Shown here piece after piece: positions 1 through 9,494 of a stretch of DNA of 64,000 nucleotides. The stretch is from contig NZ_CP117255.1 of NCBI RefSeq assembly GCF_003240565.2, forward strand, positions 2,232,001 to 2,296,000. The letters run 5' to 3'. Position 1 is the first letter of the stretch; the number at the start of each line of letters is the position of its first letter. A program made the translations under genes and the position numbers. The notes under the pieces are model-generated. The model was not told where the DNA came from. It did not search any database and saw nothing but the letters and a program-made list of their open reading frames with translations. This DNA comes from Rhizobium tumorigenes. Its GTDB lineage: Bacteria; Pseudomonadota; Alphaproteobacteria; Rhizobiales; Rhizobiaceae.

Positions 1-259
1 GCGGCCAATCGGAGGCGGGATCGACGACGACGGCCTCGAGCTTCTTGCCGAGAAGGCCGCCCTTCTTGTTCTGCTCGTCGATGAGCATCAGCATGGCATC
101 CTTGAGAGTAGTCTCGGAGATGGCCATGGTGCCGGAAAGCGAATGAAGAATGCCGACCTTGATCGTGTCGTCCGCAGCATAGGCGGCGCCGTTGAACAAA
201 GCCGACGTCGACAGGACGGTACCGATAACGGCACCCGTGACGTAGTTCTTGAAATTCAT
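1..259 (-). CDS. urtA: Urea ABC transporter substrate-binding protein, N-terminal part (cut by window edge)
   Basis: The first 86 codons are present and the rest lies outside the window. The start ATG (257-259 on the minus strand) is followed by a signal peptide ([13 protein letters not shown]..., probable cleavage after AAYA) and then the mature start [20 protein letters not shown], which is characteristic of UrtA/FmdD periplasmic binding proteins of the Leu/Ile/Val type. The segment with [20 protein letters not shown] continues the family pattern. The product should bind urea (or a short-chain amide) in the periplasm and deliver it to UrtBCDE, whose genes would be expected beyond the left edge. 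The gene is divergent from the permease-like sensor kinase at 474, which suggests that the kinase controls this transporter; that is inference. Confidence 0.88.
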   Translation of the reverse strand, partial: MNFKNYVTGAVIGTVLSTSALFNGAAYAADDTIKVGILHSLSGTMAISETTLKDAMLMLIDEQNKKGGLLGKKLEAVVVDPASDWP

Positions 260-473
260 TGTTTTATCCCCTCTTCGAATTCGACAACACTGGCGAAAAC
301 CCGCCGTTAACTGTTGCTTGAGGGACTATGGTTTGGCGCGGGAGAAAACCGTATACGCAATTTGACGTAGGCGGTGGGCGAAACGTGCATCCTTTGCGTC
401 GCGCCGCTTTAAGGCCGGCGATGAACCGTGTTAGCTATCCTCACAGCAAATCGCAGAGGACGTCGACAAAGGC

Positions 474-3400
474 ATGGCCGCACGCCAACGCATCATTCCC
501 GTCAGGCGGGAGTATAATCGCTGGGTCGCCAACCAGACGCTCGAAGACTACGCGCTGCGCTTTACCGCCAAGAGCGCCCGGCAGTTTTCATCGCAGCGCA
601 TTTCGCAGACAGCCATCGGCGCCATCTCGTTCCTGGCGCTGGAGGCAATCGGCGGCGCCATCACGCTGTCATACGGCACCACCAACGCGTTCTATGCGAT
701 CATCGTCGCCAGTCTGGTGATGCTGGGCGTCGGGCTGCCGATCAGTCGCTACGCCATCCGCCACGGCGTCGATATCGACCTCCTGACCCGTGGTGCCAGC
801 TTCGGATACATCGGGTCGACCGTGACCTCGCTGATCTATGCCAGCTTCACCTTCATGCTGTTTGCCATCGAGGCGTCGATCATGTCCGGTGCGCTGGAGC
901 TGACGCTCGGGATACCGCTGTGGATCGGCTATATCATCAGCGCCTGCATGGTCATTCCGCTGGTGACCCACGGGGTCCGCCTGATCAGCCGTTTCCAGCT
1001 GCTCACCCAGCCCTTCTGGATCGTCCTCAATGTCCTGCCCTTCGTGTTCATTGCCTTTTCCGACTGGGAAAAATTCGATATCTGGCGGGCCTTTGCCGGC
1101 CTCGACCGGCCATCCTCTTCCGGCACCCTTGCTCCCTTCAACCTCATCGATTTCGGCGCCGCCTCGGCTGTCATCCTCGCCTTGATCTCGCAGATCGGCG
1201 AGCAGGCCGACTTCCTGCGCTTTCTGCCGCCGGAAGGCCATCGCAAGCTTCGCCACCGGCTGGCGATCTTTCTGGCCGGTCCCGGCTGGGTGATCATCGG
1301 CGCGCCGAAGCTGCTGGCCGGTTCGTTCCTCGTCGTGCTGACGCTGAGCGCCGGCGTTCCGGCCGACCGTGCCGCCGACCCGGCACAGATGTATCTCACA
1401 GCATTTGGCTACATGATCCCCTGGCACAATGCAGCGTTGCTGCTGATGGTCGCCTTCGTGATGGTCTCGCAGCTGAAGATCAACGTCATGAACGCCTATG
1501 CCGGCTCGCTGGCGTGGTCGAATTTCTTCTCGCGCCTGACCCATAGCCATCCCGGCCGCGTCATCTGGCTGGTGTTCAACGTCGCCATCGCGCTGCTACT
1601 GATGGAGCTTGGCATTTACCGGCTGCTGGAAGAGACGCTTGGCATCTTCTCGATCATCTCCATGGCCTGGCTCTGCACGATTTCGGCGGACCTGTTCATC
1701 AACAAGCCGCTCGGCCTCGCCCCAGAAGGCATCGAGTTCAAGCGCGCCCATCTCTACGACATTAACCCAGTCGGCCTTGGCGCCATGACCCTGTCGGCCG
1801 GCATCGCACTGACGGCGCATTTCGGCCTGTTCGGCGCGGTTGCCGCATCTCTTGCGCCCTACATCACCCTGATCGTAGCGCTGGTCGCCTCGCCTGCCAT
1901 CGCCTGGGCCACCAAGGGCAAGTTCTACCTCGCACGCAAGCCGCGTCAGAGCTGGAAGAACCTCACCGATATCACCTGCTCGATCTGCGAGCACCCGTTC
2001 GAGCCGGAGGACATGGCCTGGTGCCCCGCCTATGCGGCGCCGATCTGTTCGCTTTGCTGCTCGCTCGACAGCCGCTGTCACGACATGTGCAAGCCGAACG
2101 CCAATCTCAACGCCCAGATCGGCACCGTCGCCCGCGCCGTGCTGCCGGCGACGGTCATCGCCAAGCTCACCACGAGGCTTGGGCGCTACGGCATCGCGGT
2201 CGTACTGGCGCTCAGCGCCGTCGGCGTCATCCTCGCCCTCATCGCCCACCAGGTATCCTCCGCCTCGCCGGAGACGGCCGAAGTGGTCAACCGCACCATC
2301 CTGATCGTCTTCTTCGTCTTCGCCGTCATCGCTGGCATCGTCTGCTGGTTCTACGTGCTCGCCCATGACAGCCGCGTCGTTGCTGAAGAAGAGTCCTCTC
2401 GGCAGAATACCCTGCTGCTGAAGGAAATCGCCGCCCACAAGAAGACCGACGCTGCGCTGCAGACCGCCAAGGAAACAGCTGAAAGCGCCAACCGCGCCAA
2501 GAGCCGCTATGTCGTCGGCCTCAGCCACGAATTGCGCACCCCGCTCAACGCCGTGCTCGGCTACGCCCAGATCCTCGAGCGCGACGAAACGATACCCGCG
2601 CCGCGCCAATCCTCGATCCGCGTGATACGGCGCAGCGCCGAGCACCTGTCGGGGCTGATCGACGGCCTGCTCGATATTTCGAAAATCGAGGCCGGTCGCC
2701 TGCAGGTCTATTCGAACGAGATCAACATCCGCGATTTCCTCGACCAGATCATCGACATGTTTCGGCCGCAGGCACAGGCAAAAGGCCTCACCTTCATCCA
2801 TGAGCGCGCCGCCTCCCTGCCGGATTACGTCCGCACCGACGAGAAGCGGCTGCGGCAGATCCTCGTCAACCTGCTGTCCAACGCCATAAAGTTCACCGAC
2901 CGGGGAACGGTGCGCTTCGACGTCGGCTATCGTAGCCAGGTGGCCACATTCTCGCTTTCCGACACGGGACGCGGCATCGCCGAGAAGGATCTCGGACGCA
3001 TCTACGAGCCGTTCCAGCGTGGCGAGGCAGAAACCGTCCGGCCGATGCCAGGCCTCGGCCTAGGCCTGACCATCACCCAGCTCCTCACCAACACGCTGGG
3101 CGGCGAAATTTCCGTGACCAGCGAAAAGGATGTCGGATCGACCTTCAAGGTGCGGCTGATGCTGTCCGCCGTGCAGCGGCAGATGAAGCCCGTGCCGCAG
3201 GAGCGAAAGATCGTCGGCTATGACGGCTCGCGGCGGACGATCGTTGTCGTCGATGACAACGAGGATCACCGGGAGATGATGCGCGAGATTTTGGTGCCGC
3301 TCGATTTCGTTGTCCTGACCGCCGTCAGCGGCCCGGATTGCCTGACACTGATCGAAGGCATCAAGCCCGATCTTTTCCTTGTCGACATCTCGATGCCCGG

Positions 3401-3860
3401 CATGAACGGCTGGCAACTGGTGGCAAGGCTGCGCGAAAGCGGACAGGCGGGACCGATCCTTATGCTCTCGGCCAATATAGGCGATGGAACCGCCGGCAGG
3501 GAAAACAGCAGCGGCCACGACGACGCCATCAGCAAGCCGGTCGATATCCGGCAATTGCGCGACCGGCTGGCGCTGCATCTCGGCCTCAAATGGATCTATG
3601 CCGACACCGTTGCAGCCCCTGCCATCAAGGCACCGCTGCCAATGAAGAGCCCCGGCCTCGATCATATCGGAGAGTTGATAAGCCTTGCCGAAATCGGCTA
3701 TATCAGAGGCATTGAGGCAAAGCTTGCAGATCTCGCCAGGCTGCCCGAGAACCAGCCTTTCATCGATGCGCTGCGGGTCTATGTCCAGGCCTTCGATCTG
3801 ACCGGCTTTCTGGCATTCCTGCGTGAATTCGACATCGAAAAGGTAGAACCGATTGGCTGA
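474..3860 (+). CDS. Hybrid sensor histidine kinase with N-terminal NCS1-type permease domain
   Basis: 1128 residues. Residues about 20-480 form roughly 12 hydrophobic segments resembling purine/cytosine permeases of the NCS1 family. Residues 502-539 hold eight cysteines (C502, C505, C517, C525, C528, C529, C535, C539), a zinc-binding-like insert. Two more membrane segments follow (about 565-590 and 605-630), then a short coiled linker, a HisKA domain with H685 in SHELRTPLN, an HATPase domain with N-box NLLSNAIKF and G-box GLGLGL, a receiver domain with phospho-acceptor D971 in LVDISMPGMNGW, and a C-terminal helical tail. The family logic resembles CbrA, where a transporter-like domain feeds a kinase. 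It lies back to back with urtA and overlaps its response regulator by 8 bp, so a role in sensing urea, purines or pyrimidines at the membrane is inferred. Confidence 0.85.
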   Translation: MAARQRIIPVRREYNRWVANQTLEDYALRFTAKSARQFSSQRISQTAIGAISFLALEAIGGAITLSYGTTNAFYAIIVASLVMLGVGLPISRYAIRHGVDIDLLTRGASFGYIGSTVTSLIYASFTFMLFAIEASIMSGALELTLGIPLWIGYIISACMVIPLVTHGVRLISRFQLLTQPFWIVLNVLPFVFIAFSDWEKFDIWRAFAGLDRPSSSGTLAPFNLIDFGAASAVILALISQIGEQADFLRFLPPEGHRKLRHRLAIFLAGPGWVIIGAPKLLAGSFLVVLTLSAGVPADRAADPAQMYLTAFGYMIPWHNAALLLMVAFVMVSQLKINVMNAYAGSLAWSNFFSRLTHSHPGRVIWLVFNVAIALLLMELGIYRLLEETLGIFSIISMAWLCTISADLFINKPLGLAPEGIEFKRAHLYDINPVGLGAMTLSAGIALTAHFGLFGAVAASLAPYITLIVALVASPAIAWATKGKFYLARKPRQSWKNLTDITCSICEHPFEPEDMAWCPAYAAPICSLCCSLDSRCHDMCKPNANLNAQIGTVARAVLPATVIAKLTTRLGRYGIAVVLALSAVGVILALIAHQVSSASPETAEVVNRTILIVFFVFAVIAGIVCWFYVLAHDSRVVAEEESSRQNTLLLKEIAAHKKTDAALQTAKETAESANRAKSRYVVGLSHELRTPLNAVLGYAQILERDETIPAPRQSSIRVIRRSAEHLSGLIDGLLDISKIEAGRLQVYSNEINIRDFLDQIIDMFRPQAQAKGLTFIHERAASLPDYVRTDEKRLRQILVNLLSNAIKFTDRGTVRFDVGYRSQVATFSLSDTGRGIAEKDLGRIYEPFQRGEAETVRPMPGLGLGLTITQLLTNTLGGEISVTSEKDVGSTFKVRLMLSAVQRQMKPVPQERKIVGYDGSRRTIVVVDDNEDHREMMREILVPLDFVVLTAVSGPDCLTLIEGIKPDLFLVDISMPGMNGWQLVARLRESGQAGPILMLSANIGDGTAGRENSSGHDDAISKPVDIRQLRDRLALHLGLKWIYADTVAAPAIKAPLPMKSPGLDHIGELISLAEIGYIRGIEAKLADLARLPENQPFIDALRVYVQAFDLTGFLAFLREFDIEKVEPIG

Positions 3861-4776
3861 ACCCGCCCTGCCACGCGACATCGTTCTGCTCGTGGATGAC
3901 TCGCCGGAAGCCCTCGGATTTCTGACCGACGCCCTCGAACAATCGGGCTTTTCCGTCCTGATCGCCACTTCCGGTCCGGCGGCGCTCGCCATCGTCGAGC
4001 GCATCACGCCCGACCTTATCCTGCTCGATGCCGTGATGCCCGATATGGACGGTTTCGAAACCTGCCGCCGGCTAAAGGCGAATTCCGGCATTTCGCAGGT
4101 GCCGGTGATCTTCATGACGGGGCTGACCGAGACCGAGCACGTCGTCCACGCGCTGGAATCCGGTGGCGTCGATTACCTTACCAAGCCGATCAATATCGAC
4201 GAGCTGCGGGCCCGCATCCGCGTTCATCTGCGCAATGCCCGCTCGGCGCAAAGTGCCAGGGTGGCGCTCGATGCCGCCGGCCGGCACCTGCTCGCCGTCA
4301 GAGGCGATGGCAGCATCCACTGGTCGACGCCGCAGGCAACGCGATTGGTCAATGCCGCCACCGGCAGCGACGATGGCCTTGAGCTTGTCGTGGCTGAAAT
4401 CAGCAGCTTCATGCGAAAAGGCGGGCGCACCCTTCCCACTCGCGACAACGTTCTGTCCATCAGCCCCAACGGCCATGCAGCGCTGCAACTGGCCTTTCTC
4501 GGCACGATTGGTCCCGACGAGCACCTGTTCCGGCTGACCGCTGCACGGCAACATGCCGACGACAGCGTGCTGCGCCAGCATTTTTCCCTCACCCAGCGCG
4601 AATCCGAAGTGCTGCTGTGGATCGCCAAGGGCAAGGCCAACCGCGACATCGGCGAAATCCTCGGCCTTTCCGCCCGCACGGTGAACAAGCATCTGGAGCA
4701 GATCTACGTCAAGCTCGGCGTCGAGAACCGCGCCTCGGCAGCCGTCAAGGCGGCCCATGTGCTGCGCGAGATGTAG
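3853..4776 (+). CDS. Two-component response regulator, receiver plus LuxR-type HTH
   Basis: 307 residues. The start is TTG at 3853, inside the last codons of the kinase (overlap TTGGCTGA), so the two genes are probably translationally coupled. The receiver domain covers about residues 9-125 with the acidic pair D15/D16, phospho-acceptor D59 in LLDAVMPDMDGF and the conserved lysine in YLTKPINID. A middle region (about 130-235) has no domain I recognise. The C-terminus (about 240-307) is a LuxR/FixJ helix-turn-helix beginning FSLTQRESEVLLWIAKG with recognition helix SARTVNKHLEQIYVKLGV. It is the obvious phospho-transfer partner of the permease-kinase upstream and probably acts on the divergent urt promoter; the target is inference. 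Confidence 0.88.
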   Translation: MAEPALPRDIVLLVDDSPEALGFLTDALEQSGFSVLIATSGPAALAIVERITPDLILLDAVMPDMDGFETCRRLKANSGISQVPVIFMTGLTETEHVVHALESGGVDYLTKPINIDELRARIRVHLRNARSAQSARVALDAAGRHLLAVRGDGSIHWSTPQATRLVNAATGSDDGLELVVAEISSFMRKGGRTLPTRDNVLSISPNGHAALQLAFLGTIGPDEHLFRLTAARQHADDSVLRQHFSLTQRESEVLLWIAKGKANRDIGEILGLSARTVNKHLEQIYVKLGVENRASAAVKAAHVLREM

Positions 4777-4836
4777 CGACGTAGTCGATCGACCGCCGCT
4801 CATCCCTCGAAATCGTTGCTCGTGTAAAACGAAAGA

Positions 4837-4857
4837 AGCCCGGCCAATGGCCGGGCT
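4837..4857 (-). terminator. Intrinsic terminator of livK
   Basis: Perfect inverted repeat AGCCCGGCC-AAT-GGCCGGGCT. Read on the minus strand it is followed by a T-rich stretch (TTCTTTCGTTTTAC), and it lies about 30 bp past the livK stop. It also separates livK from the convergent response-regulator gene. Confidence 0.85.
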
Positions 4858-4885
4858 CCCAACTGATTGCCTACAACTTACAAGC

Positions 4886-6010
4886 TTACTTCACGTCCTG
4901 CGGGAAGTAGCTGATTTTGCCGTCAGGACCCTTCTTCCATTCGTACATGATGTAGCCTGGGATCTTCGGGTCGCCCTTGGCGTCGAACGAGATGTCGCCG
5001 AGAACGGTCGAGAACGGACCCTTTTCGTGCATGGCCTTGGCAACGGTTTCAGCGTCGACCGAGGCAGCAGCCTTGGCAGCGGCAGCGATCGTCTGAACGG
5101 CAGCATAGGAGTACAGCGTGTATGCTTCAGGGTTGAAGCCGGCAGCCTTGAACTTCGCAACGAGGTCCTTGTTGGCCGGGTTCAGTGTCGGATCGGGACC
5201 GAAGGTGTTCAGCGTGCCGATGACGGCGTCGCCAGCGATCGAAGCCAGTTCGTTCGAAACGATACCGTCGCCCGAAACGAGTGTGGCCTTGACGCCCTGG
5301 TCGGCAGCCTGGCGGATGATCAGGCCAGCTTCCGTGTGCAGCCCACCCCAATAGATGATCGAGACGCCGGCTTCCTTCATCTTGGCGATGAGGGCCGAGA
5401 AGTCCTTGTCGCCGACGTTGATGCCTTCGTACATGACTTCCGTCATACCGGCTGTGTTCAACGCCTTCTTGGTTTCATCGGCGAGACCCTGACCGTATGG
5501 GGTCTTGTCGTGAATGATGGCGATCTTCTTGTCCTTGAAATGGGCAGCAAGATAGGCGCCGGCAACGCCGCCCTGCTGGTCGTCGCGACCGCAGGTACGG
5601 AAGGTGTTCCACAGGCCGCGTTCCGTGAAGGTCGGGTTGGTCGCGGCAGGCGTGATTTCGAGAATTCCGTTTTCAGCATAGACCTCCGATGCCGGGATGG
5701 AAACGCCCGAGTTGAAGTGACCAACGACGTACTTGACGCCATCGGCAACGAACTTGTTGGCAACCGAGATGCCCTGCTTCGGGTCGGAAACGTCGTCGCC
5801 GAGTTCGATCTTGATCTTTTCGCCATTGATGCCGCCGGCAGCATTGATGTCTGCTGCGGCCTGTTCGGCACCCTTCTGGAGCTGTGCACCGAAGGCTGCG
5901 TTCGGACCGGTCAGGGGACCGCCGACGCCAATGATGATATCGGCCCATGCAGTACCGCTGAAAGCGACGAGCGCCGTCAGAGCCACTGCCGAAAGAAGAG
6001 ATTTCTTCAT
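4886..6010 (-). CDS. livK: Branched-chain amino-acid ABC transporter, periplasmic binding protein
   Basis: 374 residues starting at MKKSLLSAV, preceded by GGGAG seven bases upstream; an upstream in-frame start adds twelve residues without family support. A signal peptide ends at GTAWA, and the mature protein starts [20 protein letters not shown], the classic LivJ/LivK opening. The type I periplasmic binding fold continues to the C-terminus ([18 protein letters not shown], then [19 protein letters not shown]). It captures leucine, isoleucine, valine or related amino acids for the LivHMGF transporter encoded just upstream on the same strand. The 118 bp gap to the DUF6867 gene could hold its own promoter, which would fit the usual higher expression of binding proteins. 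A strong terminator follows. Confidence 0.93.
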   Translation of the reverse strand: MKKSLLSAVALTALVAFSGTAWADIIIGVGGPLTGPNAAFGAQLQKGAEQAAADINAAGGINGEKIKIELGDDVSDPKQGISVANKFVADGVKYVVGHFNSGVSIPASEVYAENGILEITPAATNPTFTERGLWNTFRTCGRDDQQGGVAGAYLAAHFKDKKIAIIHDKTPYGQGLADETKKALNTAGMTEVMYEGINVGDKDFSALIAKMKEAGVSIIYWGGLHTEAGLIIRQAADQGVKATLVSGDGIVSNELASIAGDAVIGTLNTFGPDPTLNPANKDLVAKFKAAGFNPEAYTLYSYAAVQTIAAAAKAAASVDAETVAKAMHEKGPFSTVLGDISFDAKGDPKIPGYIMYEWKKGPDGKISYFPQDVK

Positions 6011-6128
6011 ATTATTACTCCCAATTTTTGGGCGGGGACCGGTCAAGAACCCAACGCATTACCCACCATTGTCCGCGTCGGGGAAGCTGTTCCACTCCAG
6101 GCAATTCATGCCCAGTTTCAACGGGCTG

Positions 6129-6482
6129 TCAATGTTTGTCCTTCCACGAAAACGCGGAAGTCCGTTCGTACAGCCAGTAATAGTTGTTGACCATCTGATT
6201 GGTGCGGCGATAGCGGAAACCGGCCATCGAAACGATCAGAAGGACAACGAAATCGATGCCGAAATACAAGGCGCTGAGCATGGGCCCATCGAAGAGCGCA
6301 TGGTGCAGGAACTGCATCACCCACGCCAGGAGAAACGTATAGGCGATGACCAGGCCGTAGCCATCCCAGTTCTCGGCAACAGCCCTGCCGGCCCGCGACG
6401 CGGTCCACAGGCCGAGCAGCAAGACGAGGCCCCGGATGATCATCCGCACGCCGGTGTCGGGCTCGAAGAAAAGTCCCTGCAT
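6129..6482 (-). CDS. Small membrane protein of the liv operon (DUF6867-like)
   Basis: 117 residues with two or three hydrophobic segments (about 14-30, 45-62, 70-88) and a polar tail rich in aromatic and charged residues (MVNNYYWLYERTSAFSWKDKH). From memory, alphaproteobacterial liv operons carry a protein of this kind annotated DUF6867; I did not verify this. It sits between livF (23 bp upstream) and livK on the same strand. No enzymatic motif is visible. An accessory role at the LivHMGF complex in the inner membrane is inferred from context only. Confidence 0.72.
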   Translation of the reverse strand: MQGLFFEPDTGVRMIIRGLVLLLGLWTASRAGRAVAENWDGYGLVIAYTFLLAWVMQFLHHALFDGPMLSALYFGIDFVVLLIVSMAGFRYRRTNQMVNNYYWLYERTSAFSWKDKH

Positions 6483-6505
6483 ATTAAAGCTCCCCTTCTG
6501 TCGGC

Positions 6506-7234
6506 CTAATGCCGGCCGCCTTCGAGATAGGCCGCACGGACTTCCGGATTGGCAAGCAGTTCCCTGCCGGAACCGCTCATAGTCACCTTGCCGTTGACCA
6601 TCACATAGGCCCGATGCGAAAGCTTCAGGGCTGCGAATGCGTTCTGTTCGACGAGGAAAACCGTCAGGCCTTCCTTCTCGTTCAGCTGTTTGATCGTCTC
6701 GAATATGCCCTTTACGATCAGCGGCGCGAGACCGAGCGACGGTTCGTCCAGCAACAGCAGCTTAGGGCGGGCCATCAGCGCGCGGCCGATCGACAGCATC
6801 TGCTGCTCGCCACCCGACAGTGTCCCGCCGCGCTGCGCATGCCGCTCCTTGAGGCGTGGAAACATCGTGAAAATCTTCTCGACGTCTTCCTTGAAGTATT
6901 TGAGATCGTCCAGGCCCGCGCCCATCTGGAGGTTTTCCATGACGGTCATGCGCGGAAAGATGCGACGACCTTCCGGTGACTGGGCGATGCGCAGCCGGGC
7001 GATCTCGTGCATCGGCAGCTTGGTGATGTCGCGGCCTTCGTAGATGATCGAGCCGGAGCGCGCCTGCGGACTGCCGCAGATGGTCATCATCAGCGTCGAT
7101 TTGCCGGCACCGTTGGCACCGATCAGGCTGACGATTTCGCCGCTGTTGACGTGAACGTCGACGCCGGCGAGCGCGCGGATATTGCCGTAGTAGGTTTCGA
7201 CGTTCTGGACGTGAAGCAAGGGTTGGGTTGTCAT
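6506..7234 (-). CDS. livF: Branched-chain amino-acid ABC transporter ATPase LivF
   Basis: 242 residues, normal LivF length. Walker A is GANGAGKS (residues 39-46), the signature is LSGGEQQML and Walker B is LLLDEPSLGLAP, followed by the H-loop region. Together with LivG it forms the cytoplasmic ATPase pair that powers uptake through LivHM. The start lies 1 bp after the livG stop, which suggests coupled translation. Confidence 0.95.
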   Translation of the reverse strand: MTTQPLLHVQNVETYYGNIRALAGVDVHVNSGEIVSLIGANGAGKSTLMMTICGSPQARSGSIIYEGRDITKLPMHEIARLRIAQSPEGRRIFPRMTVMENLQMGAGLDDLKYFKEDVEKIFTMFPRLKERHAQRGGTLSGGEQQMLSIGRALMARPKLLLLDEPSLGLAPLIVKGIFETIKQLNEKEGLTVFLVEQNAFAALKLSHRAYVMVNGKVTMSGSGRELLANPEVRAAYLEGGRH

Positions 7235-7235
7235 G

Positions 7236-8099
7236 TTACTGGGCGCCCCCTTCGAGGTGCTCGACTTCGGCGATCACGTCTTCCAATTCGTCGTCCTCGA
7301 CGCCGAGATAGGCGGCAATCACCCTCGGGTCGTTCTTGACGTGGTCAGGCGTACCGTCGGAAATCTTCTGGCCATATTCGAGAACGATGACGTGGTCGGA
7401 AATCTCCATCACCACGGACATGTCATGCTCGATCAGCAGGATTGACGTCCCGGTTTCGGCGCGGATGGCGCGCAGCAATGCGTTCAGCACCGCCGATTCC
7501 CGCGGGTTCAGACCGGCGGCAGGTTCATCGAGGCAGAGTAGCTCCGGCTCGGTGCACATGGCACGGGCGATTTCCAGACGACGCTGGGCGCCGTAGGGCA
7601 GATCGCCTGCGGGATCGTCGGCACGTTCGATCAGATCGGCCTTCTCCAGCCAGAAGCGGGCCAGTTCGATGGCCTTCTTGGCTTCCCGGCTGTATCCGCC
7701 GATGCCGAGCAGGCCGAGGATTGTGTAGCCGGAAGCCTTCATCAGCTTGTTGTGTTGCGCCACCAGAAGGTTTTCCAGCACCGTCAGGCCGGAAAACAAC
7801 CTGATATTCTGGAACGTGCGGGCGACCTTGGCTTCGCGGGTGATGCGGAAATCCGGCAGCCGCTCGAGCTGGAAGGTCTTCCCGCTCTTCTGGTTCATGG
7901 TGATCATCCCCATCGTCGGCTTGTAGAAGCCGGTGATGCAGTTGAACACGGTGGTCTTGCCGGCACCGTTAGGGCCGATGAGAGCTGTGATATTGCCGCG
8001 CTTGGCCTCGAAGGAGAAGTCGTTGATGGCCATCAGGCCGCCGAACTTCATCGAAAGGTGCTCGACCTTGAGAAGCGTGTCGCTGGACAGGGTGTTCAT
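7236..8099 (-). CDS. livG: Branched-chain amino-acid ABC transporter ATPase LivG
   Basis: 287 residues. Walker A is GPNGAGKT, the signature is the LivG-typical LPYGAQRRLEIARA rather than LSGGQ, and Walker B is LLCLDEPAAGLNP. The C-terminal extension with a run of acidic residues (GVEDDELEDVIAEVEHLEG) is longer than in E. coli LivG. The ATG overlaps the livM stop (ATGA, 8096-8099), so translation is probably coupled. It partners LivF on the cytoplasmic side of the transporter. Confidence 0.94.
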   Translation of the reverse strand: MNTLSSDTLLKVEHLSMKFGGLMAINDFSFEAKRGNITALIGPNGAGKTTVFNCITGFYKPTMGMITMNQKSGKTFQLERLPDFRITREAKVARTFQNIRLFSGLTVLENLLVAQHNKLMKASGYTILGLLGIGGYSREAKKAIELARFWLEKADLIERADDPAGDLPYGAQRRLEIARAMCTEPELLCLDEPAAGLNPRESAVLNALLRAIRAETGTSILLIEHDMSVVMEISDHVIVLEYGQKISDGTPDHVKNDPRVIAAYLGVEDDELEDVIAEVEHLEGGAQ

Positions 8100-9490
8100 C
8101 AGCCGTGTCCCTCCTTGGTAAAGCTGCCGGAAACTGACTTGCTTTCCTTCAGGAAAGCCGTCGGCGAGCGAGACCCGACAAAACCACGCGGCTTGAAGAG
8201 CATCACGATCACCATGGCCAGCCCGAACAGCAGCATGCGGTAGAGTTCAGGGGTGAAATCGGGGCCGAAGATCGCTTTCAGGAAGTCCAGTTCGCGCAGG
8301 ATTTCCGTGCCGCCGACCATAACGACGGCAGCGATGGCAATCCCGGTCAGCGATCCCATGCCGCCAAGGACGACGATGGCAAGGATGACGGCCGATTCCA
8401 GGAACACGAAGGATTCCGGCGAGACGAAGCCCTGGCGCGCGGCGAAGAAAGATCCGGCGAAGCCACCGAACATCGCACCTGTCGCAAATGCCGTCAGCTT
8501 GGTCGTCACGGTGTTGATACCGAGCGAGCGGCAGGCGATTTCGTCTTCGCGCAGCGCTTCCCAGGCACGGCCGATCGGCATGCGACGCAGGCGTATGGTG
8601 ACATAGGCGGTCAGCATGCAGAGCGCCAGGATCAGGTAGAACAGGAAGATCTTGTAGTAAGCCGACGACATCGGCAGGTCGAACATCTTGGCAAAACCGG
8701 TCGACGTCGCGTCGAACTTGATGCCGAATAGCGTCGCCTTCGGGATACCGGAGATACCGAACGTTCCCTTGGTCACCTCGGTCCAGTTGATCAGCACCAG
8801 GCGAATGATTTCACCGAAGGCAAGCGTCACGATTGCGAGGTAATCGCCACGCAAGCGCAGAACCGGGAAACCCAGGATGACGCCCCACAAGGCGGCGAAG
8901 ATACCCGACAGTGGCAGCAGCAGCCAGAAGGACAGGCCGAAATGGGTCGAGAGCAGAGCGTAGGAGTAGGCCCCGACGGCGTAGAATGCCACGTAGCCAA
9001 GGTCCAGCAGACCGGCAAGGCCGACAACGATGTTGAGACCCCAGGCAAGCATGACGTAGATGAGGATCTGGATGCCGAAGTTGTCGACGTAGAGCAGCGA
9101 GCCCTGCGCGCCCACGAGGCCGACGACGATCATCGGATAGAGGATCATCAGAACGAGGGCAGCCTTGAGAAAGTGCTTTTGAAGAAAGGTCTTTTCCGTC
9201 GATATCGCGAGTTCGCCGGCGCGCGCCTTGCTGAGCTTGCGCTCGTCCAGGTGTGGGCGGAGGAAGACGATAACGGCGAAGCGGCCGACGGCGGCGATGG
9301 CGACGAATATCGCCAGCAAGCCCCAACGCTGGACGATGATCAGCTCGTTGTGGATGTTCTGGTCGGTCTTCAGGCCGATATAGAGAACGAACATGCCGAA
9401 CGAGATGAGGGCAGCAAAAAAGGCTTCGATGAGGCCTCTCCGGATCAGGCCCGAGGAGGTCTTGCCGGTATCGGTGATCGCATTTGCCAT
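8099..9490 (-). CDS. livM: Branched-chain amino-acid ABC transporter permease LivM
   Basis: 463 residues with about ten hydrophobic segments. The first roughly 120 residues, with two membrane spans around residues 20-42 and 50-70 and a charged stretch, are an extension beyond the core LivM domain, which starts near YVDNFGIQILIYVMLAWGLN. The family signature region AWEALREDEIACRSLGINTVTTKLTAFATGAMFGGFAGSFFA is present; it contacts the ATPases through the EAA-like loop. Forms the inner-membrane channel with LivH, whose gene ends 4 bp upstream. Confidence 0.93.
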   Translation of the reverse strand: MANAITDTGKTSSGLIRRGLIEAFFAALISFGMFVLYIGLKTDQNIHNELIIVQRWGLLAIFVAIAAVGRFAVIVFLRPHLDERKLSKARAGELAISTEKTFLQKHFLKAALVLMILYPMIVVGLVGAQGSLLYVDNFGIQILIYVMLAWGLNIVVGLAGLLDLGYVAFYAVGAYSYALLSTHFGLSFWLLLPLSGIFAALWGVILGFPVLRLRGDYLAIVTLAFGEIIRLVLINWTEVTKGTFGISGIPKATLFGIKFDATSTGFAKMFDLPMSSAYYKIFLFYLILALCMLTAYVTIRLRRMPIGRAWEALREDEIACRSLGINTVTTKLTAFATGAMFGGFAGSFFAARQGFVSPESFVFLESAVILAIVVLGGMGSLTGIAIAAVVMVGGTEILRELDFLKAIFGPDFTPELYRMLLFGLAMVIVMLFKPRGFVGSRSPTAFLKESKSVSGSFTKEGHG

Positions 9491-9494
9491 ATTA

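Noticed and set aside
1596..2801. 401-codon minus-strand frame
   Set aside because: Antisense to the sensor kinase; highly charged and without any recognisable domain.
4757..6190. 477-codon open frame on the plus strand
   Set aside because: It is antisense to livK, begins inside the response-regulator gene and has no family resemblance; long mirror frames are common in GC-rich genes.
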